Positions 17,979-26,632 of a DNA stretch of 64,000 bases are shown here, piece after piece (the first letter of the stretch is position 1; the number at the start of each line of letters is the position of its first letter). The notes below the pieces were generated by a model. The model worked only from the letters and a program-made list of their open reading frames with translations, was not told the origin of the DNA and did no database searches. The stretch comes from Paenibacillus allorhizosphaerae (GTDB lineage Bacteria; Bacillota; Bacilli; Paenibacillales; NBRC-103111). The DNA is taken from contig NZ_CAJVCE010000012.1 of the NCBI RefSeq assembly GCF_910594985.1, positions 62,001 through 126,000 on the forward strand. Direction: 5' to 3'. The position numbers and the translations under genes are program-made.

Positions 17979-20918
17979 TTAGCGGATTCCCGGCGCAAGC
18001 GGCGTCGAGCTGCCCGCTCCGTCGGAGAATACGCGCTCGCCGCCGTTTGCGGCATTGCCGGAGGCGCCGCCGGGGATAGCCCCGACGTTGTTTCCGGCGC
18101 CTGTACCGTTTTGTCCCGTCCCGCTGCTTACGCCGGGCTGCGTCGATCCGCCTTGTCCCGGCTGGCCCGTTCCTGTGCCTGTACCCGGCTGTGTCGTCCC
18201 GCCTTGCCCCGGTTGGCCGGTTCCTGTCCCCGTGCCGGGCTGCGTCGTCCCGCCTTGTCCAGGTTGGCCGGTTCCTGTGCCCGTACCGGGCTGCGTCGTG
18301 CCTCCCTGTCCCGGCTGGCCCGTTCCTGTGCCCGTGCCGGGCTGCGTCGTGCCGCCCTGCCCCGGCTGGCCGGTTCCTGTCCCCGTGCCAGGCTGCGTCG
18401 TGCCTCCCTGTCCTGGTTGGCCGGTTCCTGTCCCTATGCCGGGCTGCGTCGTCCCGCCTTGTCCCGGCTGGCCCGTTCCGGTACCCGGCTGTGTCGTCCC
18501 GCCTTGCCCCGGTCGGCCCGTTCCGTTACCGCTACCCGGCTGGGTAGTACCGCCTTGCCCTGGTTGGCCGGTGCCGTTGCCAGCACCGCCGGGCTGCGTA
18601 ATACCTCCTTGTCCAGGCAGACCCGTTCCATTACCTGTACCCGGCTGTGGATTCAACGGGTCCGGATGACCCGAGTCCGCGCTTACCGTTACCGTAACGG
18701 TATTCGATCGAGCTCCCGCGACGTTGCTGACCGTGTTAACCGGCACCACCGCATACTGGTACGTGTCCGGCTGGATCGCCGAAATATCGTTCACTTCCGT
18801 TGAAGTCGTCGAAAGCAGCGGCTCGCTCGGGAATTCCGCGGTCTTGCTGTCTTTGCGGAATAGCTGGTAATTGACGTTGTCGCCGATGGCCGACCAGCTC
18901 AGCTTCACCGTTCTGCTTTCCTTGACGTATTCGCCTTTCAGATCTGCGATCGTCTTTGGCGGCGCTCCGAGATCGGGCACGCCATCCGGCTTGACGAATG
19001 CCGTCATCGGCGTTTTGGCAAGCGCCTTTTGCATCACTTCCTTGAAAATGACCGCCGCGCCGCCGCTGCTCATGGAGACATAATGCTTCGAATCGGTTTT
19101 GTCGAAGCCCATCCATACGGCCGCGGTCCATTCCGGCGTGTAACCGACGAACCACAGGTCGCGGTTGTACTTTTCCAATCCTTTAATATCGAGCTGCGTC
19201 GAGCCGGTTTTCCCGGCGACCGGCCGGTCGAACTTCGCCGCCGTTCCCGTCCCGCCCGGTTCTACGACGCCCTGGAGCAGCTGCGTCATGTACCAGGCGG
19301 TTTTCGCACTCATGACCGACTTCTTATCGCTTTTAAAAGCGGCCCGAAGGCTGCCGTCCGAATTTTCAATTTTGCTGATCGCATGAGCTTCGTTCATATT
19401 CCCATTATTGGGGAAGGCGCTATATGCTTGCGCCATCTGCAGTGTTGTAACCCCTTTGGTCAATCCGCCGAGCGCGATGGCAAGGTTATTATCGTTCTTG
19501 TCGAGCTCGATGCCGAGTTTCTTCAGAAAAGCGATGCCTTTGTTAACGCCGATCTCATTGAGCAAAGCGACGGCCGGCGCGTTGATCGACTTTTTAACTG
19601 CCTCGAACATGCTAACTTGGCCGCGATAAACACCATCGTAGTTTCTCGGACTGTAGCCGTTATAGCTTTTTTGCTCGTCCGGCAGCATGCTGTAAGGTGT
19701 GTAGTTTCCGGACTCCAGCGCTGGCGCGTAGGCGACGATCGTTTTAAAGGACGATCCCGGCTGTCTCGGCTGCTGCACGGCCCGGTTCAATCCGCGCGCC
19801 ACATAGTCCCTGCCGCCGATCATGGCCACAATCCCGCCGTCCTTATTGTCCAGAATAACCATGCTGCTCTGCATTTTTTGCTCCGGCCCGTCTTTCTGGA
19901 ACAGCTTGTCGTTCGCATACGTCTGTTCCATAATTTTCTGTGCGTCTGGGTTGAGCGAAGTATAAATTTTATATCCGCCGCGCATCAAGTCGTCTTCTTC
20001 GATGTTGTACTTATTTTGCGCTTCCCGCAGCACATAATCGACGTAGGTTTGGTATTGGTCTTTGGTCGCCCCTTGCTGCGGCACGTAATCGACCGCCGCC
20101 GCTTCCGCGCGTTCGGCCTCGGTAATATAGCCTTGGTCGGCCATCAGCTTCAGCACCACGCCGCGCCGATCTTTCGATTTTTCGGGATTGGAGATCGGGT
20201 TGTACGTGCTCGGCGCTTTCGGTATCGCAGCGAGCGTCGCCATTTGCCAAAGCTTCAGCTGATTCAAATCGGAGATGCCGAAATATTTTTTGGAAGCCGC
20301 TTTTACCCCATAAGCACGGTTCCCGAAGAAGATCCGGTTCAAATACTTTTCCAAAATATCATCCTTCGAATATCTTTCCTCGAGCGCCACGGCAATCGAC
20401 ATTTCCGTCGCTTTGCGGAAAAACGTTTTATCCGCCGACAGGAATACGTTTTTTGCCAGCTGCTGCGTGATCGTACTTCCGCCTTCCACCATGCTGCGGG
20501 CTACGACGTCTTTGACAAGGGCGCGGCCGATGCCGAGAAAATCGATGCCCGCGTGCTCTTCGAAACGCTTATCCTCCGTTGCGATAAAGGCATCGCGCAG
20601 CTTCTTCGGAATTTCCGCCGCCGTGACGCTCTCCCGGTTTTCCGCCGCGAGCACCGCCACTTCTTTGCCGCTCACATCGTAGATCAGCGACGCTTCGTCC
20701 AGATCGAGCTTGTCGATGTTCTGAGTCAAAATGCGGCCGCCGTTAATAATGATGAATATATATACGCCCATCGCACAAATGGCAGCGACCGCCGCACTGA
20801 CGAACGCCCACGCAAACACCTTTCCTGCAGTAATTTTTTTCTTTTTTCGTTTTCCGGATTTCGGCTTTGTCGTTTGCTTGGTTGGTTGTGCTGACGCATT
20901 ACGGTTTGTTCCCGCCAT
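17979..20918 (-). CDS. class A penicillin-binding protein 1A with repetitive tail
   Basis: 979 residues, longer than typical PBP1 because of its tail. Layout: basic Lys/Thr-rich cytoplasmic start; one membrane segment (about 32-55); glycosyltransferase GT51 (about 65-240, ATEDKRFEEHAGID with the catalytic Glu, GGSTITQQLAKN); transpeptidase (about 330-620) with SSFK near 387, SIN near 442 and KTGS near 567; an FN3-like domain (about 655-750); then about 11 tandem copies of a 17-residue Gly/Thr/Gln/Pro unit. It polymerises and cross-links peptidoglycan outside the membrane. GGGAG precedes the ATG. It stands alone between hfq and the cyclophilin gene. Confidence 0.95.
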   Translation of the reverse strand: MAGTNRNASAQPTKQTTKPKSGKRKKKKITAGKVFAWAFVSAAVAAICAMGVYIFIIINGGRILTQNIDKLDLDEASLIYDVSGKEVAVLAAENRESVTAAEIPKKLRDAFIATEDKRFEEHAGIDFLGIGRALVKDVVARSMVEGGSTITQQLAKNVFLSADKTFFRKATEMSIAVALEERYSKDDILEKYLNRIFFGNRAYGVKAASKKYFGISDLNQLKLWQMATLAAIPKAPSTYNPISNPEKSKDRRGVVLKLMADQGYITEAERAEAAAVDYVPQQGATKDQYQTYVDYVLREAQNKYNIEEDDLMRGGYKIYTSLNPDAQKIMEQTYANDKLFQKDGPEQKMQSSMVILDNKDGGIVAMIGGRDYVARGLNRAVQQPRQPGSSFKTIVAYAPALESGNYTPYSMLPDEQKSYNGYSPRNYDGVYRGQVSMFEAVKKSINAPAVALLNEIGVNKGIAFLKKLGIELDKNDNNLAIALGGLTKGVTTLQMAQAYSAFPNNGNMNEAHAISKIENSDGSLRAAFKSDKKSVMSAKTAWYMTQLLQGVVEPGGTGTAAKFDRPVAGKTGSTQLDIKGLEKYNRDLWFVGYTPEWTAAVWMGFDKTDSKHYVSMSSGGAAVIFKEVMQKALAKTPMTAFVKPDGVPDLGAPPKTIADLKGEYVKESRTVKLSWSAIGDNVNYQLFRKDSKTAEFPSEPLLSTTSTEVNDISAIQPDTYQYAVVPVNTVSNVAGARSNTVTVTVSADSGHPDPLNPQPGTGNGTGLPGQGGITQPGGAGNGTGQPGQGGTTQPGSGNGTGRPGQGGTTQPGTGTGQPGQGGTTQPGIGTGTGQPGQGGTTQPGTGTGTGQPGQGGTTQPGTGTGTGQPGQGGTTQPGTGTGTGQPGQGGTTQPGTGTGTGQPGQGGTTQPGTGTGTGQPGQGGSTQPGVSSGTGQNGTGAGNNVGAIPGGASGNAANGGERVFSDGAGSSTPLAPGIR
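18110..18655. repeat. 51-bp tandem repeat inside the PBP gene
   Basis: About 11 imperfect, in-frame copies of a 51-bp unit encoding TQPGTGTGTGQPGQGGT. The central five are almost identical at the protein level (TGTGTG core); the outer copies are diverged, and one is short by two residues. Such arrays change copy number by slippage or recombination. They are coding and uninterrupted, so this is not a CRISPR array. Confidence 0.9.
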
Positions 20919-20984
20919 ATCCGACTCCCTCTCTCTTGTCTATTTGCCTTTGTCCGCAAGCGATGACGCGTCAAGGCTCTTCTA

Positions 20985-21018
20985 AACAAAGAACAACCCT
21001 TCAGATGTCGGGTTGCCC
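20985..21018 (-). terminator. probable terminator after hfq
   Basis: Hairpin with arms ACAACCC and GGGTTGC (20993-21016); on the minus strand it is followed by TTCTTTGTTT. It lies about 85 bp after the hfq stop. Confidence 0.55.
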
Positions 21019-21101
21019 TTTGGAATTGTATTCAATTAGACGAACCGAAAGTACGAAAAGTTGCTTGCCCCGTATCAATGAGGCAGAAGTACCGGTCCCG
21101 A

Positions 21102-21341
21102 TTACTCGGTGCTGCTCTCCTGCTGCATTAAGGAAACGGCGCGCTGCGGCGTGAACGTCGAGATCGCGTGCTTGTAAACCATCTGCTGACGGCCCTCGCT
21201 GTCGATGATAATCGTAAAATTATCGAAAGCGCGGATCACACCGCGAATCTGAAACCCGTTCGTCAAATAAACGGTGACCGGGATGCTGTCCTTGCGCAGT
21301 TGATTCAAAAAAGTGTCTTGAATATTGATCGATTTGTTCAT
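21102..21341 (-). CDS. hfq: RNA chaperone Hfq
   Basis: 79 residues. Sm1 motif ([21 protein letters not shown]) and Sm2 motif with the Hfq signature YKHAIST are both present, and the N-terminal [13 protein letters not shown] helix is typical. Forms a hexameric ring that binds RNA. The ATG at 21341 is chosen because GGGGG lies 7 nt upstream; a TTG directly before it is disregarded. It follows miaA by 18 bp, the arrangement conserved in most bacteria. Confidence 0.98.
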   Translation of the reverse strand: MNKSINIQDTFLNQLRKDSIPVTVYLTNGFQIRGVIRAFDNFTIIIDSEGRQQMVYKHAISTFTPQRAVSLMQQESSTE

Positions 21342-21359
21342 CAATGGGCCCCCTTGGTA

Positions 21360-22328
21360 TTAGTTACGGACAAGTGTCAGCTTTCCTGCTATTATAGCAC
21401 GAATCTTTTCCAGTTGGGTAGAAATATTTGCCATTTCACTTACGTCAATCCACTCGATATCCGCCATGTGGCGGAACCAGGAAAGCTGTCTTTTTGCAAA
21501 ATGCCGCGTGCTTTTCTTCAGCATCTCGATGGCTTCCGCCAAGGGATAAGCTCCCTCCAAATATCCGGCGATCTCCTTGTAGCCAAGACCCTGCATGGAG
21601 ACCAAGTCCTTGGTATAGCCACCCTCAAGCAATGCCCGTACCTCTTCCACCAAACCTTCTTCCACCATTTGATCGATTCGTTCTTCAATACGTTTATATA
21701 GTAAAGCTCTATCCATTGTCAACCCGACGATACATAATTCGTAAGGTGTTTCCTTTTTTTGTACCTTCAGACGCTCGGACAGCTTTTCACCGGTCAGATG
21801 ATATATTTCAAGCGCCCGGATAATGCGTCTTTGATCGTTCGGATGAAGCCGTTCCGCCGACTCGGGGTCGATCCGCCGAAGGCGATCATGCAGCGCTTCG
21901 GCCCCTTCGGTCTCGGCAAATATGCGCTGCTCCTCGCGAAACGCTTCGTCCGAACCGCTTTCGCTGAATTGATACCGGTAACATACCGATTCTACGTACA
22001 GGCCGGTGCCCCCGACGATAAAAGGCAGCTTCCCGCGCGAGGCGATATCCTCGATCAAACGGGCGCAGCGCTCCTGGAATTCCGCCACCGAAAATGGTTC
22101 ATCCGGATCATGAATATCGATCAAATGATGCGGTACCCGCGCCCGTTCCTCCAGCGTTGCCTTGGCCGTGCCGATGTCCATCTTCCGGTACACCTGCATC
22201 GAATCGCCGGAAATGATTTCCGCACGATATTCCTCCGCCAACGCCAGGCTCAGTTTCGTCTTGCCGACGGCGGTCGGTCCGACCAGTACGAGCAGAGGGG
22301 TTCTGCCGTTCTCCGTCTTTGTCAGCAT
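21360..22328 (-). CDS. miaA: tRNA dimethylallyltransferase MiaA
   Basis: 322 residues, usual length. Adds the dimethylallyl group to A37 of tRNAs that read codons starting with U. P-loop GPTAVGKTKLS at residues 17-27, DSMQVYRKMDIGTAK substrate motif, HHLID, GGTGLYV, and the C-terminal RQLSWFR. Its ATG overlaps the stop of the methyltransferase gene by 7 nt (ATGCTGA) and hfq follows after 18 bp, so it sits within a mutS-mutL-miaA-hfq transcription block. Confidence 0.98.
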   Translation of the reverse strand: MLTKTENGRTPLLVLVGPTAVGKTKLSLALAEEYRAEIISGDSMQVYRKMDIGTAKATLEERARVPHHLIDIHDPDEPFSVAEFQERCARLIEDIASRGKLPFIVGGTGLYVESVCYRYQFSESGSDEAFREEQRIFAETEGAEALHDRLRRIDPESAERLHPNDQRRIIRALEIYHLTGEKLSERLKVQKKETPYELCIVGLTMDRALLYKRIEERIDQMVEEGLVEEVRALLEGGYTKDLVSMQGLGYKEIAGYLEGAYPLAEAIEMLKKSTRHFAKRQLSWFRHMADIEWIDVSEMANISTQLEKIRAIIAGKLTLVRN

Positions 22329-23095
22329 CGTATCACTCCGTAAGCAATTTTGGTCGAGGGACGGCGGGCCATGTCAAAACCGAGACGTTCGAACTCCGGA
22401 CTGTCGCGGTGTTCCTTCAGGACGACCGCTTTGCAGGCCGCCCGCCTCGCCTCGGTGACCGCTTCCGCCGTTAGCGCCCGTTCGTCCGCCAACCCGCGGA
22501 TCGCTTGAATCGACGCGGATTCCGTAATCGGCTTGCGGAACATCGGATCGAAATAGACGATGTCGACGCTCCGGTCTGGCAGGCTGCGGAGATAGTCCGA
22601 ATGGTCCATGCAGATGACCTCGATGCGCCGCATCGCTTCGTTCAAGCCGGTCACCTCCGAATTATAGGCCTGAAGTCCTTGCTTCAGCAAAAAGGCCGGT
22701 ATCCGCGAGCTTTCCAGCGCTGTCACGCTGCCTTCCGAACCGACGGCAAAGGAAAAGACGATCGAATCGGAACCGAGCCCGGCCGTGCAGTCGACGATGG
22801 CATCTCCCGCGCGTACACCCGCCAGTTCAAGCAGCGTGTCCGGTTCTCCGTTCAACAGCCGTTTTACGCGGACAGCCGCCGTGCTCGGATGGAAAAATAA
22901 AGGCTGCCGCCGTTCATGGTGATATTCGATCCGTTCTTTGGAAATCAGAAGAATGTCTTCATCCCCATAACGTGCACGAAGCTGTGCGAACGTCATTTGC
23001 TTGCGCGGGAGGAACCGGCCTCCGAGCGATAGCGCAAGCCGTCTCGCTTCCATGGTTTGCTCTTCTCCCGGGTCGTAGGAGGTTGTGACGAACAA
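22322..23095 (-). CDS. class I SAM-dependent methyltransferase (RsmJ/DUF548-like)
   Basis: 257 residues. SAM-binding motif I DCTAGLGSDSIVFS near residue 102, acidic loop ALESSR, and the catalytic-type motif DPMFRKP, close to the DPMYPH motif of RsmJ 16S rRNA methyltransferases. The N-terminus FVTTSYDP matches the usual start of Firmicute homologues such as YpiP, so a TTG start at 23095 is chosen although GGGTG is a modest site; the first ATG would be residue 15. It begins directly after the mutL stop and overlaps miaA. Target nucleotide not proven by sequence. Confidence 0.85.
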   Translation of the reverse strand: MFVTTSYDPGEEQTMEARRLALSLGGRFLPRKQMTFAQLRARYGDEDILLISKERIEYHHERRQPLFFHPSTAAVRVKRLLNGEPDTLLELAGVRAGDAIVDCTAGLGSDSIVFSFAVGSEGSVTALESSRIPAFLLKQGLQAYNSEVTGLNEAMRRIEVICMDHSDYLRSLPDRSVDIVYFDPMFRKPITESASIQAIRGLADERALTAEAVTEARRAACKAVVLKEHRDSPEFERLGFDMARRPSTKIAYGVIRC

Positions 23096-25123
23096 TCACA
23101 TCACCCGCTTAAACATTTTTTCAAGCTCGTAGGTCGAGAAGCTGACGACAATCGGTCTGCCATGCGGGCATGTGTAAGGATTGCGGCAAGCGGCAAGGCG
23201 GTCGAGCAGCGTCTCGATTTCGAGCGTGCCGATTTTTTGATTCGCTTTGATCGAAGCCTTGCAGGAGCACATGATGGCCGCTTTTTCCCGGAGCTTGGCG
23301 ATGTCGACCTGTTTCTTCTCGGAGAGCAGCCATTCGATCATTTCTTCGACGAGCGCCTGCTCTTCCCCCTTCGGCAGCCAGTGCGGGTAGGCACGTACTA
23401 GAAAGGATGAACCGCCGAACGGCTCCAGAAACACGCCGGCCTGCTCCAGCTGCGGCAGCTTCTCGGCCAGTTTGACCGCCTCGATGGATGTATATTCCAG
23501 CGTCAGTGGTACGAGCAGCTCCTGGCTCGCTTGCGCCGGCTTGCCGAACATATCGAAATAATGCTCGTAGTTGATCCGCTCGTGCGCAGCATGCTGATCG
23601 ATCAGGAACAACCCTTCCACGTTCTGCGCAACGATGTATGTACCGTGCATCTGCCCAATCGGATGAAGCTTCGGAAACGCCGGGAGCGCCGGCGGCGCGT
23701 CCGCAGGCAGTGGGGCCAGCGTGCGCAGCAGCGCCTCCGAAGCAGCCGCCGTCTCGCGCAGCGTGCGCTCGTCCTGCCGCCGCTGCGCAGATTCTTGCGG
23801 GCTCTGCCGCTGCGGCGGGCTCGAGGCCGACTCGCGCCACGGAGACGGCTCGCGCCATGCTTCGGGCTGCGGTTGCCGCGGCGAAGCGGGCAGCCCGCGC
23901 TGCGCATCGGCGCCGGCCTGCGGCTGCTCCGCCGACGATTCGCGTCGCGAAGTAGCGGCCGCATCGCCGGCGGCGTAAGCGGAACGCGCTTCGCCGTACA
24001 GCGCCTCTCGCCCTGCGGCGGCTTCCCCCGCAGGCGAAGCCGCTTGCGGGTCCTGCGGCCGGTACAGCTCGAGCTGCTCCTGCACGACCGCTTCGCGCGG
24101 ACGCCGCTCCGTCTGCCCCGCCGACGGAATCAGCCGCTGTGCGCCCAGCACCGAACGCACCTCGCGCTCGATGAGCTGCATCAACTCGGGCTCCTTGCTG
24201 AAGCGCACCTCCAGCTTCGCCGGATGCACGTTGACGTCCAGCAGCGTCGGATCCATCTCGAGATGCAGCACCGCAAGCGGAAACCGGTTGATCGGCAGCA
24301 GCGTGTGATAGCCCTGCAGCAAAGCATTCACGACCGTAAAATTGCGGATATATCTGCCGTTAATGACGGTGGAGATGCCGTTGCGGTTGGCTCGGGTCAG
24401 CTCCGGCTTTCCGATATAGCCGGACAGCCGGTAATCGAGCGACTCCCCGCGGATCGGCAGCATGCTTCTGGCCGCGGCCGTGCCGTAAACGCCGGCGATG
24501 ACCTGCAGCAGATCGCCGCTCCCGAGTGTCTGGATGAGCGTGTTCCCGTTATGCTTCAGCGTAAAGGCGATCCCCGGATGGGAGAGCGCGAGCCTGTACA
24601 TATAATCGGTGACGTGACCAAGCTCGGTCTGAATCGTCTTCATATATTTGAGCCGCGCAGGCGTATTGTAGAACAGCTCCCTGACCGCGATATCCGTTCC
24701 CCGCGGAACGGCCGCGTCAGCCTTGGCCTTCACACTGCCGCCCTCGATGACGAATTTGGTGCCGAGTCCGCTCGTATCCGGCGAAGTCAGGCATTCCACC
24801 TTGGCGACCGCCGCGATACTGGGCAGCGCTTCCCCGCGGAAGCCGAGCGTCCGGATAGCGAACAAATCGTGGGCGCTCGCGATTTTGCTCGTCGCATGCC
24901 GGAAAAACGCGGTCTCGCAATCGTCCGGGTCCATCCCGGATCCGTTGTCCGCTACGCGGATCAGCGCGAGTCCGCCTTCCTCGATCGTCACGTCGATCCG
25001 CGTGCTCCCCGCATCCACCGCGTTTTCCACCAGCTCCTTCACGACGGAGGAAGGTCTTTCCACCACTTCGCCCGCCGCGATCTGATTGGCGATATGCTCA
25101 TCTAAAATGTTTATTTTACCCAT
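23096..25123 (-). CDS. mutL: DNA mismatch repair protein MutL
   Basis: 675 residues. N-terminal GHKL ATPase: EVVERPSSVVKELVENAVDAG, DNGSGM, TLGFRGEALPSI. A variable Ala/Arg/Gln/Ser-rich linker covers about residues 350-470. The C-terminal endonuclease domain has DQHAAHERINYE, the metal motif of nicking MutL, with ACKASIKANQ and CPHGRPI. It thus belongs to the endonuclease MutL type found where MutH is missing. AAGGAG lies 8 nt before the ATG. An S41 protease gene separates it from mutS. Confidence 0.98.
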   Translation of the reverse strand: MGKINILDEHIANQIAAGEVVERPSSVVKELVENAVDAGSTRIDVTIEEGGLALIRVADNGSGMDPDDCETAFFRHATSKIASAHDLFAIRTLGFRGEALPSIAAVAKVECLTSPDTSGLGTKFVIEGGSVKAKADAAVPRGTDIAVRELFYNTPARLKYMKTIQTELGHVTDYMYRLALSHPGIAFTLKHNGNTLIQTLGSGDLLQVIAGVYGTAAARSMLPIRGESLDYRLSGYIGKPELTRANRNGISTVINGRYIRNFTVVNALLQGYHTLLPINRFPLAVLHLEMDPTLLDVNVHPAKLEVRFSKEPELMQLIEREVRSVLGAQRLIPSAGQTERRPREAVVQEQLELYRPQDPQAASPAGEAAAGREALYGEARSAYAAGDAAATSRRESSAEQPQAGADAQRGLPASPRQPQPEAWREPSPWRESASSPPQRQSPQESAQRRQDERTLRETAAASEALLRTLAPLPADAPPALPAFPKLHPIGQMHGTYIVAQNVEGLFLIDQHAAHERINYEHYFDMFGKPAQASQELLVPLTLEYTSIEAVKLAEKLPQLEQAGVFLEPFGGSSFLVRAYPHWLPKGEEQALVEEMIEWLLSEKKQVDIAKLREKAAIMCSCKASIKANQKIGTLEIETLLDRLAACRNPYTCPHGRPIVVSFSTYELEKMFKRVM

Positions 25124-25140
25124 ATTCCGGGCTCCTTACT

Positions 25141-26604
25141 CTATTGCTTTTTTACCGAAATGGTGAGCTTGCTGCCGTCGTCCTGCCACTTCACGTTTCC
25201 GAACACTTCGGCGATGCTGTCGATCGCTACAAAGCCGGTGCCGTTCTGATTCAAATATTCCGCCGCATCGGAGCCGTACACGGCTTTCCCTTGCTCCGAT
25301 ACGATTTCAACCGACCGCGTCTCGTCGTTCCACGTCACTTCCGCGCCTGCCAATGCGGCGGTGGAACGGGCCGGTACGAACACTTTGCCGTTTTGCCGAA
25401 TGACATCGAACGGTTCGACGATCGAAGCTCCGTTCAATGTCAACACTTTGCGATCGAACGTCAGTTCGAACGACTCGCTGCCGGCCATCCGAAGCGCCGT
25501 CACGAGCTGGGCGAGGTCGCCTTCCACTTTGCGGTCCGGCTCCAGCCCCACTTTGTTCACTTTGCGCAGCTTCGGTGTCAAATATTCTTCGATGGTCACC
25601 TTAAGCGCGCCGCCCGCCTTGAGCGGATACAAGGTTTGCACGCTGCCTTTGCCATACGTTTTCGTACCGATCACTTTGATTACGCCATAGTCCTGCAATG
25701 CGCCGGTCAAAACTTCGGAGGCGCTGGCGCTGTACTCGTTGACGAGGAAATAAATCGGGAACGGCTGCGTCGTTCCGTCCTTGAACGATACCGGATCATC
25801 CACATTGTTGCGGTCGCGCGTATGAATCAGCACGCCTTCCTTCACGAACAGCTTGACCATGTTCAAAGCCGAATCCAGCAACCCTCCGGGATTGTCGCGC
25901 AAATCGACAACCAGGCTCTTGATGCCCTGCCCTTTTAGCGCATTCAACTCTTGAGCCAGCTTCTCGTCCGAATCGCTGGAGAAGCTGGCGATTTGAATGT
26001 AGCCGATCCCCGGTTCAAACAGCTTGCGCACGACCGTCGGGAGCTGTATTCTTTGGCGCTTCACTTTCAAATCTTTCGTTTCTTCTCCACGCAGTACGCG
26101 GATCGAAACGACGGTGCCTTCTTCGCCTAATATTTTCTCGGTCACGTCATTCACTTTTTTCCCTGTCACCGACACGCCTTCGACTTCAATGATTTTATCG
26201 CCGACCTGTACCCCTGCTTCCTTCGCTGGCGAGCCGTCGAACACTTCCGCCACGTATACCGCATCCGGTTCTTCGCCGACCCGCACGCCGATGCCGACGT
26301 ACTGGTTTTCCACCGAGTTTTCGAAGCCTTTCAGCTCTTCCGGCGAAAAATATTGCGTATACGGGTCTTGCAGCGAGCCGACCATCGCTTTGATGCCCGT
26401 CTCGGCAAGCTTACCGGCGGAAGGCGCGCTAACATGGTTTTTCTCCAACAGATCAAGCACTTCCTTTAATTGATCCGCAGTGGCCGTACTGGCGGCTTCC
26501 GCTGCCCATACGGGGGACGCCGCCGGAATCAGCAGCGTCATCGACAACAAGCTGGCAGCCGTTGTTTTCCAAAACCGGGTCGAACGCAATTTTTTTGGAC
26601 TCAT
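25141..26604 (-). CDS. secreted S41 C-terminal-processing protease with CuAO-N-like domain
   Basis: 487 residues. Signal peptide (cleavage near SPVWA-AEA), PDZ domain (about 95-180: GIGVRVGEEPDAVYVAEV, GVQVGDKIIEVEG), and the S41 protease core with nucleophile Ser in NEYSASASEVLTGAL and Lys in TKTYGKGSVQTLYPL. After about residue 400 comes a copper-amine-oxidase-N-like domain (KVFVPARSTAALAG, GFVAIDSIAEVFG), a substrate or wall-binding module common in Paenibacillus exported proteins. Likely acts outside the membrane; CtpB in Bacillus has a similar core and works in sporulation signalling. It lies between mutS and mutL on the same strand. Confidence 0.92.
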   Translation of the reverse strand: MSPKKLRSTRFWKTTAASLLSMTLLIPAASPVWAAEAASTATADQLKEVLDLLEKNHVSAPSAGKLAETGIKAMVGSLQDPYTQYFSPEELKGFENSVENQYVGIGVRVGEEPDAVYVAEVFDGSPAKEAGVQVGDKIIEVEGVSVTGKKVNDVTEKILGEEGTVVSIRVLRGEETKDLKVKRQRIQLPTVVRKLFEPGIGYIQIASFSSDSDEKLAQELNALKGQGIKSLVVDLRDNPGGLLDSALNMVKLFVKEGVLIHTRDRNNVDDPVSFKDGTTQPFPIYFLVNEYSASASEVLTGALQDYGVIKVIGTKTYGKGSVQTLYPLKAGGALKVTIEEYLTPKLRKVNKVGLEPDRKVEGDLAQLVTALRMAGSESFELTFDRKVLTLNGASIVEPFDVIRQNGKVFVPARSTAALAGAEVTWNDETRSVEIVSEQGKAVYGSDAAEYLNQNGTGFVAIDSIAEVFGNVKWQDDGSKLTISVKKQ

Positions 26605-26632
26605 CGTAAGTTCCTCTTCTCTTCTAAGTTCA

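Noticed and set aside
18055-18669. Pro/Val/Cys-rich frame and a CRISPR-like regular array
   Set aside because: It is the complement of the in-frame PBP repeat. There are no unique spacers and the period is 51 bp, so it is neither a gene nor a CRISPR array.
19029-20894. 621-codon open frame on the plus strand
   Set aside because: It lies wholly opposite the well-supported PBP gene, has no ribosome site, and its composition is an Arg/Phe-rich shadow of GC-biased third positions.
23531-25105. 524-codon open frame on the plus strand
   Set aside because: Antisense to mutL; no family resemblance and no ribosome site.
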